NCBI GenBank assembly: GCA_050187875.1 | Contig: JBFWXB010000025.1 | Coordinates: 5,832-69,831, forward strand | DNA: 64,000 nt | Direction of reading: 5' to 3' | DNA from: JAFKKS01 sp050187875 | GTDB taxonomy: Bacteria; Pseudomonadota; Alphaproteobacteria; Rhizobiales; Xanthobacteraceae | Part shown: one piece after another, positions 8,577 to 17,103 of the stretch | Layout: the number at the start of each line of letters is the position of its first letter | Position numbering within the stretch: the first letter of the stretch is position 1 | Made by a program: the position numbers and the translations under genes | The notes under the pieces: generated by a model | Database searches by the model: none | Seen by the model: the letters and a program-made list of their open reading frames with translations, nothing else | Told to the model about the DNA's origin: nothing

Positions 8577-9425
8577 ATGGTTGAGCAGAACCGCTTCGGA
8601 AATCTCGTGCCGCATCTCGTCTTGTGGATCGGCATCGCGATCGTCGCATTTCCCGTCTATCTCGCCTTCGTCGCATCGACGCACGACCAGGCGGTAATCG
8701 CCAATGGGCAGATGCCGCTTCTGCCGGGGCCGCATTTTTTCGAGAACTACTACCGCACGATCTTCGTCGGCACGTCGCGCACGACGCGCGAGCCGGTCGG
8801 CTCGATGCTGTTCAACAGCGCGGTGATGGCGCTGTCGATCGCGTTGGGCAAGATCGCGATCTCGATCATCTCGGCCTATGCGATCGTCTATTTCCGCTTT
8901 CCGTTCCGTATGGCGGCATTCTGGCTGATCTTCATCACCTTGATGCTCCCGGTCGAGGTGCGCATCTATCCGACGTACAAGGTCGCGGCGGATCTGCATC
9001 TCCTCGATACCTATGCGGGCCTGGCGCTGCCGCTGATCGCCTCGGCGACGGCGACGCTTCTCTTCCGGCAATTCTTCATGACGGTGCCGGAGGAGCTTGT
9101 CGAAGCCTCGCGCATCGACGGAGCCGGGCCGTTCCGCTTCTTCAAGGACACGCTGCTGCCGCTCTCGCGCACCAACATGGCGGCACTCTTCGTCATCCTC
9201 TTCATCTATGGCTGGAACCAGTACCTCTGGCCGCTGCTCATCACCACACGCGACGACATGCAGACGATCGTCATCGGCATCAAGAAGATGATCGTGACGT
9301 CGGATGCGATCACCGAATGGCAGATCGTGATGGCGACGGCGATGCTCGCGATGCTGCCGCCGGTGGCGGTCGTCGTGCTGATGCAGCGGCTGTTCGTGCG
9401 CGGCCTGGTGGAGACGGAGAAGTGA
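8577..9425 (+). CDS. ugpE: sn-Glycerol-3-phosphate ABC transporter permease UgpE
   Basis: This is the second permease of the ugp system, 282 residues with about six membrane helices beginning LVPHLVLWIGIAIVAFPVYLAF. The EAA coupling loop is LVEASRIDGAGPFRFFKDTLLPL near residue 180. The ATG at 8577 is preferred because an upstream in-frame extension (from 8502) is translated from the family B repeat. Weak purines precede the start. It is followed by a 115-base repeat-rich spacer and then ugpC. Confidence 0.93.
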   Translation: MVEQNRFGNLVPHLVLWIGIAIVAFPVYLAFVASTHDQAVIANGQMPLLPGPHFFENYYRTIFVGTSRTTREPVGSMLFNSAVMALSIALGKIAISIISAYAIVYFRFPFRMAAFWLIFITLMLPVEVRIYPTYKVAADLHLLDTYAGLALPLIASATATLLFRQFFMTVPEELVEASRIDGAGPFRFFKDTLLPLSRTNMAALFVILFIYGWNQYLWPLLITTRDDMQTIVIGIKKMIVTSDAITEWQIVMATAMLAMLPPVAVVVLMQRLFVRGLVETEK

Positions 9426-9530
9426 AAAGAGCGAATAGCGAATGGCGAATAGCGGATAGTGGAAAAGAGCCAATGAAATGTAGCGTTTTTCTATTCGCTA
9501 TTCGCTACGCTCTGTTCGCTTTCTTCGCGC
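9426..9530. repeat. GCGAATAGCGAATGG-type inverted repeat
   Basis: The left side has tandem GCGAATAGCGAATGGCGAATAGCG units. The right side has CTATTCGCTATTCGCTACGC, the inverted complement, just after GTTTTT. It fills the gap between ugpE and ugpC. Because the arms contain long AT-containing heptad-like units, it is compositionally unlike the GC-rich families. Confidence 0.8.
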
Positions 9531-9540
9531 GGAGCGCGTG

Positions 9541-10602
9541 ATGGCCGGCGTGAATTTCAGCGAGGTCCGCAAGGTCTATCCCGGCGGTGTCGAGGCGGTG
9601 AAGGGCGTCACCTTCGACGTACCCGACGGCGCGTTCTGCGTGCTCGTCGGACCGTCCGGCTGCGGCAAGTCGACGCTCTTGCGCATGGTGGCCGGCGTCG
9701 AGACGGTGACATCGGGCGCGATCAGGATCGGCGATCGCGTGGTCAACGACATCGAGCCGGCGGATCGCGACATCGCGATGGTTTTCCAGAACTATGCGCT
9801 CTATCCGCATATGACCGTCTACAACAACATGGCTTATGGCCTGCGCAACCGCAAAGTCCCGAAGGGCGAAATCGACCGGCTGGTGCGGGACGCGGCGAAG
9901 ATCCTCGAGATTGAGAATTTCCTCGATCGCAAGCCGCGTGCGCTCTCCGGCGGGCAGCGCCAGCGCGTCGCCATGGGCCGCGCGATCGTGCGGCAGCCGA
10001 AGGTATTCCTGTTCGACGAGCCGCTTTCGAACCTCGATGCGAAGCTGCGCGTCTCCATGCGCGTCGAGATCAAGAAGCTGCAGAAGAGTTTTGCGACGAC
10101 CTCGATCTACGTCACCCACGACCAACTCGAGGCGATGACGCTCGCCGACATGCTCGTCGTAATGAATGCGGGGCAGGTGGAGCAGATCGGCGCGCCGCTT
10201 GCCGTCTACGAGAAGCCGGCGACGACGTTTGTCGCCGCCTTCATCGGCGCGCCGCCGATGAATCTCTTGCGCATGCCGGCGGATGAGGTGGCGCAGTGCG
10301 CGGGCGACTTGCCCAAAATCCCCGCCGAAGGTGCCATTGTCGGCGTCCGACCGGAGGATCTCGACTTGGCGCCGGCCGGCACGGCGCCTGCCGGCGGCCT
10401 GGCGCTGCCGCTCACCGTCGAGGCGGCGGAGCGCGTCGGGCCCGAGAGTTTCGTCTATGGCGCGCTCGACCGTGGCGGCATGGTGATTGTGCGCGTGCCG
10501 GGACAGCAAGTTCCGGCGCCCGGCGAGAAGGCGGTCGCGGTTGCGCGGCGCGGCAAGCTGCATATCTTCGCGGACGATGGGCGCAAAAGGCTTGATGCAT
10601 AA
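9541..10602 (+). CDS. ugpC: sn-Glycerol-3-phosphate ABC transporter ATP-binding protein
   Basis: This is the 353-residue ATPase that drives the UgpAE channel. It has Walker A GPSGCGKST (about residue 37), a Q-loop in VFQNYALYPHMT, the signature LSGGQRQR, Walker B VFLFDEPLSNLD and the switch His in VTHDQ. The C-terminal third (about 235-350) is the TOBE/regulatory region typical of MalK/UgpC-type ATPases. The frame also has a GTG one codon earlier; ATG 9541 is chosen. It ends the ugpBAEC run. Confidence 0.95.
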   Translation: MAGVNFSEVRKVYPGGVEAVKGVTFDVPDGAFCVLVGPSGCGKSTLLRMVAGVETVTSGAIRIGDRVVNDIEPADRDIAMVFQNYALYPHMTVYNNMAYGLRNRKVPKGEIDRLVRDAAKILEIENFLDRKPRALSGGQRQRVAMGRAIVRQPKVFLFDEPLSNLDAKLRVSMRVEIKKLQKSFATTSIYVTHDQLEAMTLADMLVVMNAGQVEQIGAPLAVYEKPATTFVAAFIGAPPMNLLRMPADEVAQCAGDLPKIPAEGAIVGVRPEDLDLAPAGTAPAGGLALPLTVEAAERVGPESFVYGALDRGGMVIVRVPGQQVPAPGEKAVAVARRGKLHIFADDGRKRLDA

Positions 10603-10615
10603 GGTCTTTTAGGCC

Positions 10616-10645
10616 CTTGCGGCGCGCCGCATATTGTCCCATATG
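10616..10645 (+). promoter_or_regulatory. Heat-shock (sigma-32/RpoH) promoter for hsp20
   Basis: The -35 CTTGCG (10616-10621) and -10 TCCCATAT (10637-10644) are about 16 bases apart. They match the RpoH pattern CTTGAA / CCCCATnT closely. The predicted transcript start, around 10651, coincides with the start of the structured leader. Confidence 0.65.
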
Positions 10646-10653
10646 AGAAGCAT

Positions 10654-10731
10654 CCCGCGCCGTTCCCGGTGCGAGATGATTGGGGCGCCACTGATGGGCC
10701 CCTCTCAAAGTCGCTTGATAAGGGCTTTGAC
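10654..10731 (+). promoter_or_regulatory. ROSE-like RNA thermometer in the hsp20 leader
   Basis: Three consecutive hairpins can be drawn by eye. The first is a 7-bp stem, CGCGCCG/CGGTGCG (10656-10673). The second is GGGGC/GCCCC (10682-10702). The last pairs AAGTCGCTT with AAGGGCTT (10708-10727) using eight base pairs around one bulged G. The last hairpin buries the AAGGG Shine-Dalgarno and contains TCGCT, matching the conserved U(U/C)GCU of ROSE elements, in which a G lies opposite the Shine-Dalgarno. This arrangement is known to melt on heating. Confidence 0.75.
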
Positions 10732-11157
10732 ATGTCTCGTATGCCGACGCTCTCCAGCCCCTTTCTTCTCGGATTCGACGAGATCGAGCGTGTGCTCGAC
10801 CGCGTGGCAAAGGCCGCGGACGGCTATCCGCCGTACAACATCGAACGCGTCCCGCGCGACGAGAAGGACCCGGACCGGTTGCGCATCACGCTGGCCGTAG
10901 CGGGCTTCACCCGCGACCAGCTCGACGTGACCATCGAGGAGAGCCAGCTCGTCATCCGTGGCCGTCAACGCGAAGACAAGGCGCGCGAATACCTGCATCG
11001 CGGCATCGCCGCGCGGCAGTTCCAGCGCTCCTTCGTTCTCGCCGAAGGCATGGAAGTCATGCGAGCGGACCTCAAGCACGGCCTTTTGTCGATCGACCTC
11101 GTGCGTCCCCAGCCGGAGCGCGTGGTCAGGACGATCGCCATCGCCGAGCACGAGTGA
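10732..11157 (+). CDS. Small heat shock protein, Hsp20/alpha-crystallin family
   Basis: This 141-residue chaperone of the IbpA-like class has an N-terminal arm (GFDEIERVLDRV). The alpha-crystallin domain spans about 30-125: NIERV at the start, LRITLAVAGFTRDQLDV, GLLSIDLVRP near its end. There is a short C-terminal tail with a basic-acidic mix. Such proteins hold unfolding proteins in the cytoplasm in an ATP-independent way. The ATG at 10732 is chosen because the AAGGG site and the ROSE-like hairpin end just before it. An RpoH-like promoter lies upstream. The DUF1150 gene follows 72 bases later, a common alphaproteobacterial pairing. Confidence 0.95.
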   Translation: MSRMPTLSSPFLLGFDEIERVLDRVAKAADGYPPYNIERVPRDEKDPDRLRITLAVAGFTRDQLDVTIEESQLVIRGRQREDKAREYLHRGIAARQFQRSFVLAEGMEVMRADLKHGLLSIDLVRPQPERVVRTIAIAEHE

Positions 11158-11229
11158 ACCGCTTCGCCGGCTGCGAAGTGAACCAAACCCCGGACTCGAC
11201 CGACAAACTCTTGAAAGGAGTCGAGGGCC

Positions 11230-11496
11230 ATGAAGACCGAAACACACATCAACGAAGCTCAGGCGTTGTCGCCTGACATGCTCGCCAATCTCGGCGGCGG
11301 CCAGATCGCTTACGTCAAGCCGATCCGCTCCGAGGACGTGAAGGCGATGTTCCCGCAAGCGCCGCAACTGGCGCCGGGCCTGCAGCTCTTCTCGCTGCAT
11401 GCCGCCGACGGCACGCCGATCATGCTGACGGATTCGCGCGAGGCCGCGATCGCCGGCGCCCGCACGCAGGACCTTGAGACGGTCAGCGTGCACTAA
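11230..11496 (+). CDS. DUF1150 family protein
   Basis: This small 88-residue acidic protein has the conserved core LANLGGGQIAYVKPIRSEDV followed by LFSLHAADGTPIMLTDSREAA, typical of DUF1150. The family is usually encoded directly downstream of an Hsp20 gene in Rhizobiales, as here, so heat-shock co-expression is likely. Its function is unknown. A good AGGAG site precedes the ATG (GAAAGGAGTCGAGGGCC). Confidence 0.85.
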   Translation: MKTETHINEAQALSPDMLANLGGGQIAYVKPIRSEDVKAMFPQAPQLAPGLQLFSLHAADGTPIMLTDSREAAIAGARTQDLETVSVH

Positions 11497-11506
11497 GGCG
11501 CCGCTT

Positions 11507-11588
11507 TACCTCCCTTTGAAAAGGGGAGGCGGGCGATAGATAAAAAGATGACCCCCACCGCGACCCTCCCCCTTCAGGGGGAGGGAGA
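11507..11588. repeat. Paired palindrome, family A-like, between convergent genes
   Basis: The hairpin arms ACCTCCCTTTGAAAAGGGGAGG and CCCTCCCCCTTCAGGGGGAGGG flank a less structured centre. The element lies in the 106-base gap between the convergent DUF1150 and ptsN genes, where it could act as a two-way transcription terminator. Confidence 0.75.
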
Positions 11589-11602
11589 GAAGGTGACGCG
11601 CT

Positions 11603-12073
11603 TTACTTCGTCGGCTCCAAGGTGACCGGCGGCGCGGTCAGGATCGCATAGATCGCGTCGCTGTCGGGCGCCTCGCGCAGCAATCTGGCGACGTCCGGCC
11701 CGCGCAGGAGGCGGGCGATCTTCGCCAGCGCTTTGAGGTGGTCGGCGCCCGCGCCTTCGGGGGCCAGCAGCAGGCAGATGAGATCGACCGGCTGACCGTC
11801 GAGCGCCTCGAAATCAATCGGCCGGCCAAGCCGCGCAAACAATCCGAACAGTTTCGGCAGATTCGCGAGCTTCCCGTGCGGGATGGCGATGCCGTTGCCG
11901 ACCGCGGTCGAGCCGAGCTTCTCGCGCTGGATCAAGACGTCGAGAATCGCGCGCTCGTTTGCGCCGATGAGCTCCGCCGCTTTCGCCGCCAGCTCCTGCA
12001 AGGCCTGCTTCTTCCCGTTCACCTTGAGCGCCGGGATGACGGCGTTCGGCGGGATGAGGTCGTTTAGGGGCAT
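11603..12073 (-). CDS. ptsN: PTS IIA-like nitrogen regulatory protein
   Basis: PtsN (EIIA-Ntr) is a phospho-acceptor of the nitrogen phosphotransferase system, linked to K+ transport and stress signalling. The 156-residue product has the family length. It contains the phosphorylatable histidine in GIAIPHGKL and the downstream LICLLLAPEGAGADHLKALA segment. It is the last gene of the minus-strand block lpt-rpoN-hpf-ptsN, the conserved proteobacterial order. It lies 125 bases after hpf. Confidence 0.95.
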   Translation of the reverse strand: MPLNDLIPPNAVIPALKVNGKKQALQELAAKAAELIGANERAILDVLIQREKLGSTAVGNGIAIPHGKLANLPKLFGLFARLGRPIDFEALDGQPVDLICLLLAPEGAGADHLKALAKIARLLRGPDVARLLREAPDSDAIYAILTAPPVTLEPTK

Positions 12074-12198
12074 CGAGAGGAAATCCGGGAATGCGGTTGG
12101 GAGGGGTTATGCGCTCAGGCCTGGCTCAGGCATCGATCATGTCCCGGACATCCGCCCGGCGCGCAGGGCGCGGACCATAGGTACGCGCCCCCTTTGGG

Positions 12199-12804
12199 TC
12201 AATGCCCGTCATCGACCGGCAGCGCCGGAGGGTCGATCCAGCCAATATGGCCGTCTGCGCGGCGGTAAACCACGTTGATACGGCCATGGCCGGCATGCCG
12301 AAACACCATCACGGATGCGCCGCGGAAATCCAATTCCTGCACCGCCTCGTTCACCGGCATGCGCTCGAGCGACGTCGTCGATTCGGCGATGATGACGGGA
12401 TGAAATTCCTTGGGATGCTCATCCTCGTCATGCTCAGGCGTTTCGATGACATAGCTCGGGGCGTCGATCGTGCGCAGGTTCGCCTGCGCGGAATGGGCGG
12501 CATGCGCGGCGGAGCGATCTTTCAGCCGCCGCTTGTAGCGACGGAGGCGCTTCTCCATGCGCTCGACCGCCTGGTCGGCGCTCGCATAGGCGTCGGCCGC
12601 CGTCGCTTCCGACTCCAAAGTGACGCCGGACGCGAGATGGATAGCGCATTCGGTGTTGAAGCCGAAGCCTTCGCGGCTCACCGTCACATGTCCTGAATAA
12701 CCGGCGTTGAAATACTTCTCGAACGCCTCCTTGACGCGGGCATTGATGCGGTCCCGCAGCGCCTCCCCGACGTCGAGATTTTTTCCGGAAATGCGAAGTG
12801 GCAT
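12199..12804 (-). CDS. hpf: Ribosome hibernation-promoting factor, long form
   Basis: This 201-residue protein has an N-terminal S30AE/YfiA domain (about 1-105: LRISGKNLDVGEALRDRINARV, VTVSREGFGFNTECAIHL). After a linker it has a C-terminal dimerisation domain (about 145-200: MPVNEAVQELDF.GASVMVFRHAGHGRINVVYRR.DGHIG). The two-domain structure marks the long HPF that dimerises 70S ribosomes directly. It sits downstream of rpoN, the usual location in proteobacteria. Confidence 0.95.
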   Translation of the reverse strand: MPLRISGKNLDVGEALRDRINARVKEAFEKYFNAGYSGHVTVSREGFGFNTECAIHLASGVTLESEATAADAYASADQAVERMEKRLRRYKRRLKDRSAAHAAHSAQANLRTIDAPSYVIETPEHDEDEHPKEFHPVIIAESTTSLERMPVNEAVQELDFRGASVMVFRHAGHGRINVVYRRADGHIGWIDPPALPVDDGH

Positions 12805-12854
12805 TTGTTTGCCTCTGCCTTGTTGTGATGCGCGCGGCGCATCACGGCCACGAC

Positions 12855-14402
12855 TTAGAGCGCGATGCGGGCCGCCGATTGCTTCTCGCGCCGGCGCTGG
12901 ACCGACGAGGGAATGCGCATCGCTTCTCGGTATTTTGCGACAGTGCGACGGGCAATGTCGATGCCTGCTTCGCGCAATTTTTCGACGATCGTGTCATCCG
13001 ACAAAATGTCGCTGGAACTTTCCTCATCGATCAGCCGTTTGATGCGATGGCGTACCGCCTCGGCGGAATGCGCATCGCCGCCGTTTGCTGCCGCGATGGC
13101 GGAGGTGAAGAAGTATTTGAGCTCGAAGATGCCGCGCGGCGTCGCCATGTATTTATTGGCGGTGACGCGCGATACTGTCGACTCGTGCATGCTGATGGCA
13201 TCCGCGACCGTGCGCAGATTGAGCGGCCGCAGATGCTGGACGCCGTAAGCAAAGAATGCGTCCTGCTGACGCACGATCTCCATGGACACCTTGACGATGG
13301 TGCGGGCGCGCTGATCGAGCGCGCGCACGAGCCACGTGCCGTTCTGCATGCAGTCGGCGAGGTAGCTCTTCTCACTGGCGCTGCGCGCCGACTTCGAAAC
13401 CGTGGCATAATAGAGCTGGTTGACGAGCACGCGCGGCAGCGTCTCGTTGTTGAGCTCCACCAGCCATCCGCCATCGGGTCCGGCGCGCACGTGCACGTCC
13501 GGCACCACCGGCTGTACGGGCGATGAGCCGAAGCTCAAGCCGGGCTTCGGATTGAGGCGGCGCACCTCCGCAATCATTTCGGCGATGTCTTCGTCATCGA
13601 CGCCGCACAGTTTGCGCAGCGCTGCGAGATCGCGCTTCGCGAGAAGCTCGATATTGGCGATCAGCGTTTGCATCGCGGGGTCGAAGCGGTCGCGCTCCTT
13701 GAGCTGGATCGCGAGGCATTCGGCGAGGTTGCGCGCACACACGCCGACAGGATCGAAAGTCTGCAGGATCGCGAGCACGGATTCGATTTCGCTTGCCGTC
13801 GTGCCGAGCTTTTCGGCGACGGCCGCGAGATCGCCGGCGATGTATCCGGCCTCGTCGACGAGGTCGAGCAGGTAGGCGCCGATCAGGCGGCGCGCCGGAT
13901 CGGGGATGGCCAACGCGAGCTGTTCGGCAAGATGGTCGCCGAGCGAGCGCTCAGACGAGACGAAGGCTTCGAGGTTGTAGTCGCCGTTATCGCGGCCGCC
14001 GTTGCCGACGGAGGCCCATTCCGAAGACGGTCCGAGCTCGGCGGAATGCGTGGGCGCCGCCGGCGCTTCACCGTCGGAGGGGAAGACGTTTTCAAGATCG
14101 GTGTCGAGCTGCGCTTCGATCGCCGAGCGGCTGGTTTCGAGGTCGCCATCCATCCAGTCATCGCTGCGCGCCTCGCTTGCGGCCGCGCCGGCGCCGTCGT
14201 CAGACGTCTCGCGCTCGGCGTTGCCTGCGTCGCCGTCGCCGTCCGGCTCGCGCTCGAGCAGCGGGTTGCGCTCAAGCTCTGCCTCGACATAGGCGGTGAG
14301 GTCGAGAGTCGAGAGCTGCAGCAGCTTGATGGCCTGCATCAGCTGCGGCGTCATCACGAGCCCTTGGCTCTGCCGAATCTCGAGCTTCTGACTGAGGGCC
14401 AT
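12855..14402 (-). CDS. rpoN: RNA polymerase sigma-54 factor
   Basis: The product is the alternative sigma factor for -24/-12 promoters. It has 515 residues: an N-terminal activator-interaction region rich in Gln/Leu (LEIRQSQGLVMTPQLMQAIKLLQLS), an acidic linker (about 60-150), a core-binding domain and a C-terminal DNA-binding region. That last region ends with the RpoN box ARRTVAKYREAMRIPSS. It lies between lptB and hpf. A very good sigma-54 promoter is found 6 kb away in front of the PilZ gene. Confidence 0.97.
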   Translation of the reverse strand: MALSQKLEIRQSQGLVMTPQLMQAIKLLQLSTLDLTAYVEAELERNPLLEREPDGDGDAGNAERETSDDGAGAAASEARSDDWMDGDLETSRSAIEAQLDTDLENVFPSDGEAPAAPTHSAELGPSSEWASVGNGGRDNGDYNLEAFVSSERSLGDHLAEQLALAIPDPARRLIGAYLLDLVDEAGYIAGDLAAVAEKLGTTASEIESVLAILQTFDPVGVCARNLAECLAIQLKERDRFDPAMQTLIANIELLAKRDLAALRKLCGVDDEDIAEMIAEVRRLNPKPGLSFGSSPVQPVVPDVHVRAGPDGGWLVELNNETLPRVLVNQLYYATVSKSARSASEKSYLADCMQNGTWLVRALDQRARTIVKVSMEIVRQQDAFFAYGVQHLRPLNLRTVADAISMHESTVSRVTANKYMATPRGIFELKYFFTSAIAAANGGDAHSAEAVRHRIKRLIDEESSSDILSDDTIVEKLREAGIDIARRTVAKYREAMRIPSSVQRRREKQSAARIAL

Positions 14403-14545
14403 GCGGTTGAGTCGGACTTAAAACGTCAACAGTTCCTGATGGTTAACGAGTTGGCTCGATTCTTGTATGGAAATCGTGCCGCCGAGTCTTTTACTCCGCT
14501 CGAGCGGGGAAGGGAAATGGGGGGCTGCGGGATAGACCCAAGCTC

Positions 14546-14631
14546 GTCATGCCCGGGCCTGACCCGGGCATCCATCATTCAAAAGCAGTCTGGCGAAAAA
14601 GATGAATTGCCGGTCAAGCCTGGCAATGACG
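14546..14631. repeat. Palindromic repeat, family B (copy 3)
   Basis: The arms are GTCATGCCCGGGCCTGACCCGG and CCGGTCAAGCCTGGCAATGAC. It occupies the lptB-rpoN gap (14403-14656) inside an otherwise conserved gene block. No other feature was seen in that gap. Confidence 0.85.
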
Positions 14632-14656
14632 TCGAGAGGGCGGGGAGGCCCCGGCG

Positions 14657-15538
14657 CTACAGCCGGAATTCCTCGCCGAGATAGAGGCGGCGGACCTCGG
14701 AGTTCTGCACGATCTCGTCGGGCCGGCCCTCCATCAGCACCTCGCCCGAGTAAATGATGTAGGCGCGATCGGTGAGGCCGAGCGTCTCGCGGACATTGTG
14801 GTCGGTGATGAGCACACCGATGCCGCGATAGGTGAGGTGGCGCACCAGCGCCTGGATGTCGCCAACGGCGATCGGGTCGATGCCGGCGAACGGCTCGTCG
14901 AGCAGCATGTAGGCCGGGCGCGTCGCCAGCGCGCGCGCGATTTCGACGCGGCGGCGCTCGCCGCCGGAGAGCGCGATCGAGGGTGTCTTGCGCAGCTTGG
15001 TGAGGCCGAATTCCTCCAGCAGGCCGTCGAGTTCCTTCTCGCGCCGCTGGCGGCTCGGCTCCACCGCTTCGAGCACGGCGCGGATATTGTCCTCGACATT
15101 GAGGCCGCGGAAGATGGAGGCTTCCTGCGGCAGATAGCCGATGCCGAGGCGCGCGCGCTGATACATCGGCAGGCCGGTGACGTCGTAGCCGTCGAGCTCG
15201 ATGCGGCCGCGATCGGCCTTGATGAGGCCGGTGACCATATAGAAGATCGTGGTCTTGCCGGCGCCATTCGGCCCGAGCAGGCCGACTGCTTCGCCGCGAT
15301 CGACGTAGAGGCTCGCGCCCTTCACCACCTTGCGCGCGCCGAAACTTTTCTCGACGCCATGCACGGCCAGAAAGCCCTGGTCGCCTTCGGCGAGCTGGGC
15401 GGTGTCCGCATGCGCCGTGCGGCGCGTTCCGCCGGGCGGCGTGACGGCGCGCCCCCCGGGGAACGGCATCTTCAGCCGGCTCGTCACTTTGCCGACCATC
15501 GACGTCAACGTGCTTTTCTTGCCGGGGGGCGTCAGCAT
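14657..15538 (-). CDS. lptB: LPS export ABC transporter ATP-binding protein
   Basis: LptB powers extraction of lipopolysaccharide from the inner membrane (with LptFG) for transport along the LptC-LptA bridge. The 293-residue product has an N-terminal extension of about 45 residues rich in Pro/Gly/basic residues, then the ATPase: Walker A GPNGAGKT, Q-loop YLPQEAS, signature LSGGERRR and Walker B YMLLDEPFAGIDP. The extension is longer than in E. coli LptB; internal starts are possible. It lies downstream of lptA with a 13-base gap. Confidence 0.95.
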   Translation of the reverse strand: MLTPPGKKSTLTSMVGKVTSRLKMPFPGGRAVTPPGGTRRTAHADTAQLAEGDQGFLAVHGVEKSFGARKVVKGASLYVDRGEAVGLLGPNGAGKTTIFYMVTGLIKADRGRIELDGYDVTGLPMYQRARLGIGYLPQEASIFRGLNVEDNIRAVLEAVEPSRQRREKELDGLLEEFGLTKLRKTPSIALSGGERRRVEIARALATRPAYMLLDEPFAGIDPIAVGDIQALVRHLTYRGIGVLITDHNVRETLGLTDRAYIIYSGEVLMEGRPDEIVQNSEVRRLYLGEEFRL

Positions 15539-15551
15539 GGGTGCGAGGCCA

Positions 15552-16298
15552 TCAGTTCAGCCTCAGCGGGCGCGAGGGCGACTGCGCGCCGGAACGCGGA
15601 CGCGCATTGCGCTCCGCATCGTTGCCTTGCGGTTTGCTGTTCGGAGAGGGGGCGCCGCCCGGCGCATTGGGCGTCGTTCCGGGAATGAACAGGCCCTGGA
15701 CGCGGCCTGTCCCGCCGCTCGATTCGACACGCGAGGCGCCCGACGTCATGTCGACGACCAGCCGATCGCCGCGCACGACATTCTGACCTTGGGCGACGAC
15801 GACGTTGCCGCTGAGCACCAGCGTGTTGCTCTTCATGTCGTAGACGCCACGGTCGCCGGTCGCCGTCTGATCCTTTTGCGTGACGACGACGCCCCCTTGG
15901 GCTTCGAGCTTGCTGATCTGCTGCGAGCCGCTGCCGAAGCCGCCCGCTGCCGGCGCCGCCGGCTTTTTCGGCGCGGTGGCTGGCCGTGTTTTCGCCGACG
16001 GCTTGCCTTTCCCGGGCGACGCGCCCTCGGTGTAATGAACGATCAGCCGCTTGCATTCCATGGTGGTGTCGCCTTGGGTCACCTTCACGTTGTCGATGAA
16101 GGTCGCGACCTTCTCCTTGTCACGCACTTCGAGGCTGACGGATTCGATCTTGATTGGCTGGTTGCTGTTCTGCCGAAAACCCTGCACGGCGTTCGGCGGC
16201 CCCGACTGCGCGGAAGCCGCGGTGACGCAAGCGAGCACGATCAGCGCTGCGCCAACGCTTGCCGGACGAAGGCTCGATCGGAACGGAACGGTCATCAT
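15552..16298 (-). CDS. lptA: LPS transport periplasmic protein LptA (OstA-like)
   Basis: LptA forms the periplasmic bridge for lipopolysaccharide. The 248-residue product has a signal peptide (about 1-30, ending AASAQ), then an OstA beta-jellyroll domain (about 45-200: IKIESVSLEVRDKEKVATFIDNVKVTQGDTTMECKRL, KTATGDRGVYD-like, NVVVAQGQNVVRGDRLVVDMTSG). A Pro/Ala-rich insertion lies around 95-115 and a low-complexity tail at the end. It overlaps lptC by four bases (ATGA), indicating translational coupling. Confidence 0.92.
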   Translation of the reverse strand: MMTVPFRSSLRPASVGAALIVLACVTAASAQSGPPNAVQGFRQNSNQPIKIESVSLEVRDKEKVATFIDNVKVTQGDTTMECKRLIVHYTEGASPGKGKPSAKTRPATAPKKPAAPAAGGFGSGSQQISKLEAQGGVVVTQKDQTATGDRGVYDMKSNTLVLSGNVVVAQGQNVVRGDRLVVDMTSGASRVESSGGTGRVQGLFIPGTTPNAPGGAPSPNSKPQGNDAERNARPRSGAQSPSRPLRLN

Positions 16299-16993
16299 TG
16301 CTGCTCCGTCGTCTCCGCCGCGCCGATCGGAGAAACGTTGCCGGACACCACCATTGTCACACCGCCGCCGAATGTGACGACGTCGCCGCCGCCGGTGATC
16401 TCGAGCTTCTGCGCATCGATCCGCCCGCTCGGCATCAGTACTTCGACGGGCTTCTGCGACACGATGTGGCCCTTGCGCAGATCGAGAAACGCTTCGAGCA
16501 GCCGCACCTCGGTGCCCGCCGTCGACGTCACGAGGACATGATCCTTGATCGTCACCGCTTCCGTCTTGGTGTCGTAAAGCCCGCCGTCGGCTTTGACTTC
16601 CACCAGACTGGAGTCTTCAAGCTGCACCTTCGCGTGGATGTCTTTCAACTCTATGAACTGCAGCTTCGTCAGGTCCTGCGCCGCCGATGTGGCCGTCAAT
16701 TCATAGGAGCGGCCGTCGCGGGTATAGCCTGCGAGCCGCGGCGCCGCCATCATGACCTTGCGGCCCGAGATCACGAGATTGCCGATATTTGGCAGATTCG
16801 CGAGCACGCGCAGCGGATTGAGCCAGGTCGCAAGGGCGTAGAGACCGATCCCGCCGACAACGAAAATGGGGATGAAGCGGCGCAGCCAGCGCACTACGCG
16901 GCTGTGGCGGCGGGCCGCGCGAAAAGCCGCGTCGACATTCGCTTGCCGTTCCACGCGCCATGTTCGGGCATCACTGTCGATGCTCACGGTCAT
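16295..16993 (-). CDS. lptC: LPS export system protein LptC
   Basis: LptC is the bitopic inner-membrane anchor between LptFG and LptA. This 232-residue protein has a basic cytoplasmic N-terminus, one membrane helix (about 40-60: FIPIFVVGGIGLYALATWL) and a periplasmic YrbK/OstA-like fold. That fold shows YELTATSAAQDL, LEDSSLVEVKADGGLYDTKTEAVTI and, near the end, SGRIDAQKLEITGGGDVVTFGGGV. Its location directly upstream of lptA-lptB and the overlap support the call despite the low sequence conservation of the family. Confidence 0.9.
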   Translation of the reverse strand: MTVSIDSDARTWRVERQANVDAAFRAARRHSRVVRWLRRFIPIFVVGGIGLYALATWLNPLRVLANLPNIGNLVISGRKVMMAAPRLAGYTRDGRSYELTATSAAQDLTKLQFIELKDIHAKVQLEDSSLVEVKADGGLYDTKTEAVTIKDHVLVTSTAGTEVRLLEAFLDLRKGHIVSQKPVEVLMPSGRIDAQKLEITGGGDVVTFGGGVTMVVSGNVSPIGAAETTEQQ

Positions 16994-17103
16994 CCCTATC
17001 CGCGGCCGGGCCGTGGCCCGGCGGTATCGCGACCTTCCTTATTTCCGGCCGCAGGTCGGCAAGGTCTCACCCTGGAATGTGGCCCGTCTGCGGCGGCGCA
17101 CCT

